This document shows positions 63,901 to 64,000 of a stretch of DNA of 64,000 bases, piece by piece. The DNA lies in assembly GCA_025331565.1 (NCBI GenBank), contig JAFREQ010000047.1:982001-1046000 (forward strand), in the 5' to 3' direction. The translations under genes and the position numbers were made by a program. How positions within the stretch are numbered: the stretch's first letter is position 1; every line of letters starts with the position of its first letter. The notes beneath the pieces were generated by a model that was not told the origin of the DNA, made no database searches, and worked only from the letters and a program-made list of their open reading frames with translations. The DNA comes from Holacanthus passer (Eukaryota; Chordata; Actinopteri; Pomacanthidae).

Positions 63901-64000
63901 TATCAGTATTTTGCAAGTTTCCAAACGATGGCAGAGATGGGTTCTGTATTTAGTTGCAAAGTTGGAACAGGAGAAATGGTGATTCTAACATTCCAGAAAA
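57991..64000. other. jph3 upstream region, no gene recognised
   Basis: No exon with a recognisable protein was found on either strand. The first kilobase is GA/CT-rich with some CpG (for example 58200-58280) and could hold the jph3 promoter or a non-coding exon. It also contains short CA/GT runs and the MITE at 59643-59968. From 60 to 64 kb the DNA is AT-rich with no obvious feature apart from a GA run near 62467-62482 and A- or T-rich tracts. Confidence 0.5.
59643..59968. mobile_element. MITE with long inverted arms
   Basis: The left arm (from CTTAAAGGAATAGCATTTTG through GAGAAGATTGATACCGCTCT) is inverted at the right (GTGTCAATCTTCTCATCTAA to TTGAACTATTCCTTTAAAG), giving imperfect terminal repeats of about 85 bp. 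No coding capacity. Confidence 0.7.

Noticed and set aside
1..64000. Direct-repeat arrays that could be mistaken for CRISPR
   Set aside because: All arrays are simple di- or tetranucleotide repeats without spacers, and the DNA is vertebrate.

Overview
The window looks like nuclear DNA from a ray-finned (teleost) fish, probably a spiny-rayed percomorph. The reasons are AT-rich non-coding DNA, many CA/GT dinucleotide runs, scattered teleost-type MITEs and decayed LINE fragments, and two vertebrate genes split by long introns. I see no prokaryotic operons, CRISPR arrays, phage genes, rRNA or tRNA.

Two genes are supported, both on the minus strand. The first is a junctophilin, best matched to junctophilin-3 (JPH3). 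Its full coding sequence runs from the ATG at 57912 to the TAA at 18323 in six coding exons: 57531-57912, 44893-45379, 41249-41614, 29445-29569, 27324-28327 and 18323-18403. All splice phases join cleanly and give 814 residues: eight MORN repeats split 6+2 by a joining region, an alpha-helical region, a long low-complexity divergent region and a C-terminal membrane anchor. The second gene is the 5' part of ZCCHC14 (CCHC zinc-finger protein 14). Three coding exons lie at 13319-13813, 10746-10976 and 4372-4606, about 320 residues. The PX, SAM and CCHC parts must lie beyond position 1. The ZCCHC14 start sits about 4.5 kb downstream of the JPH3 stop, in a CpG-rich promoter-like segment.

Layout, left to right: 1-4371 ZCCHC14 intron 3 (partial); 4372-13813 ZCCHC14 exons 3-1 with introns 2 and 1; about 13.8-14.8 kb ZCCHC14 promoter/CpG segment; about 14.8-18.3 kb intergenic DNA and JPH3 3' UTR; 18.3-57.9 kb JPH3; 57.9-64 kb JPH3 5' UTR/upstream region with no recognisable gene. 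Introns and flanks carry DNA-transposon-like MITEs (several sharing a TTTAAAGGA-type terminus), two copies of an element beginning ACAACCCCAATTCC, fragments of at least two kinds of non-LTR retrotransposon, and simple repeats.

I found no convincing new biological system. The items most worth a second look are: two CCAAT plus X-box promoter-like clusters inside JPH3 introns; an extra intron in the JPH3 joining region compared with the five-exon mammalian gene; a gene orientation that differs from human; a tandem AG acceptor in ZCCHC14 that would switch poly-Pro to poly-Ser; a perfect 19-bp hairpin at 23280-23333; and a 10-codon upstream ORF overlapping the JPH3 start codon.
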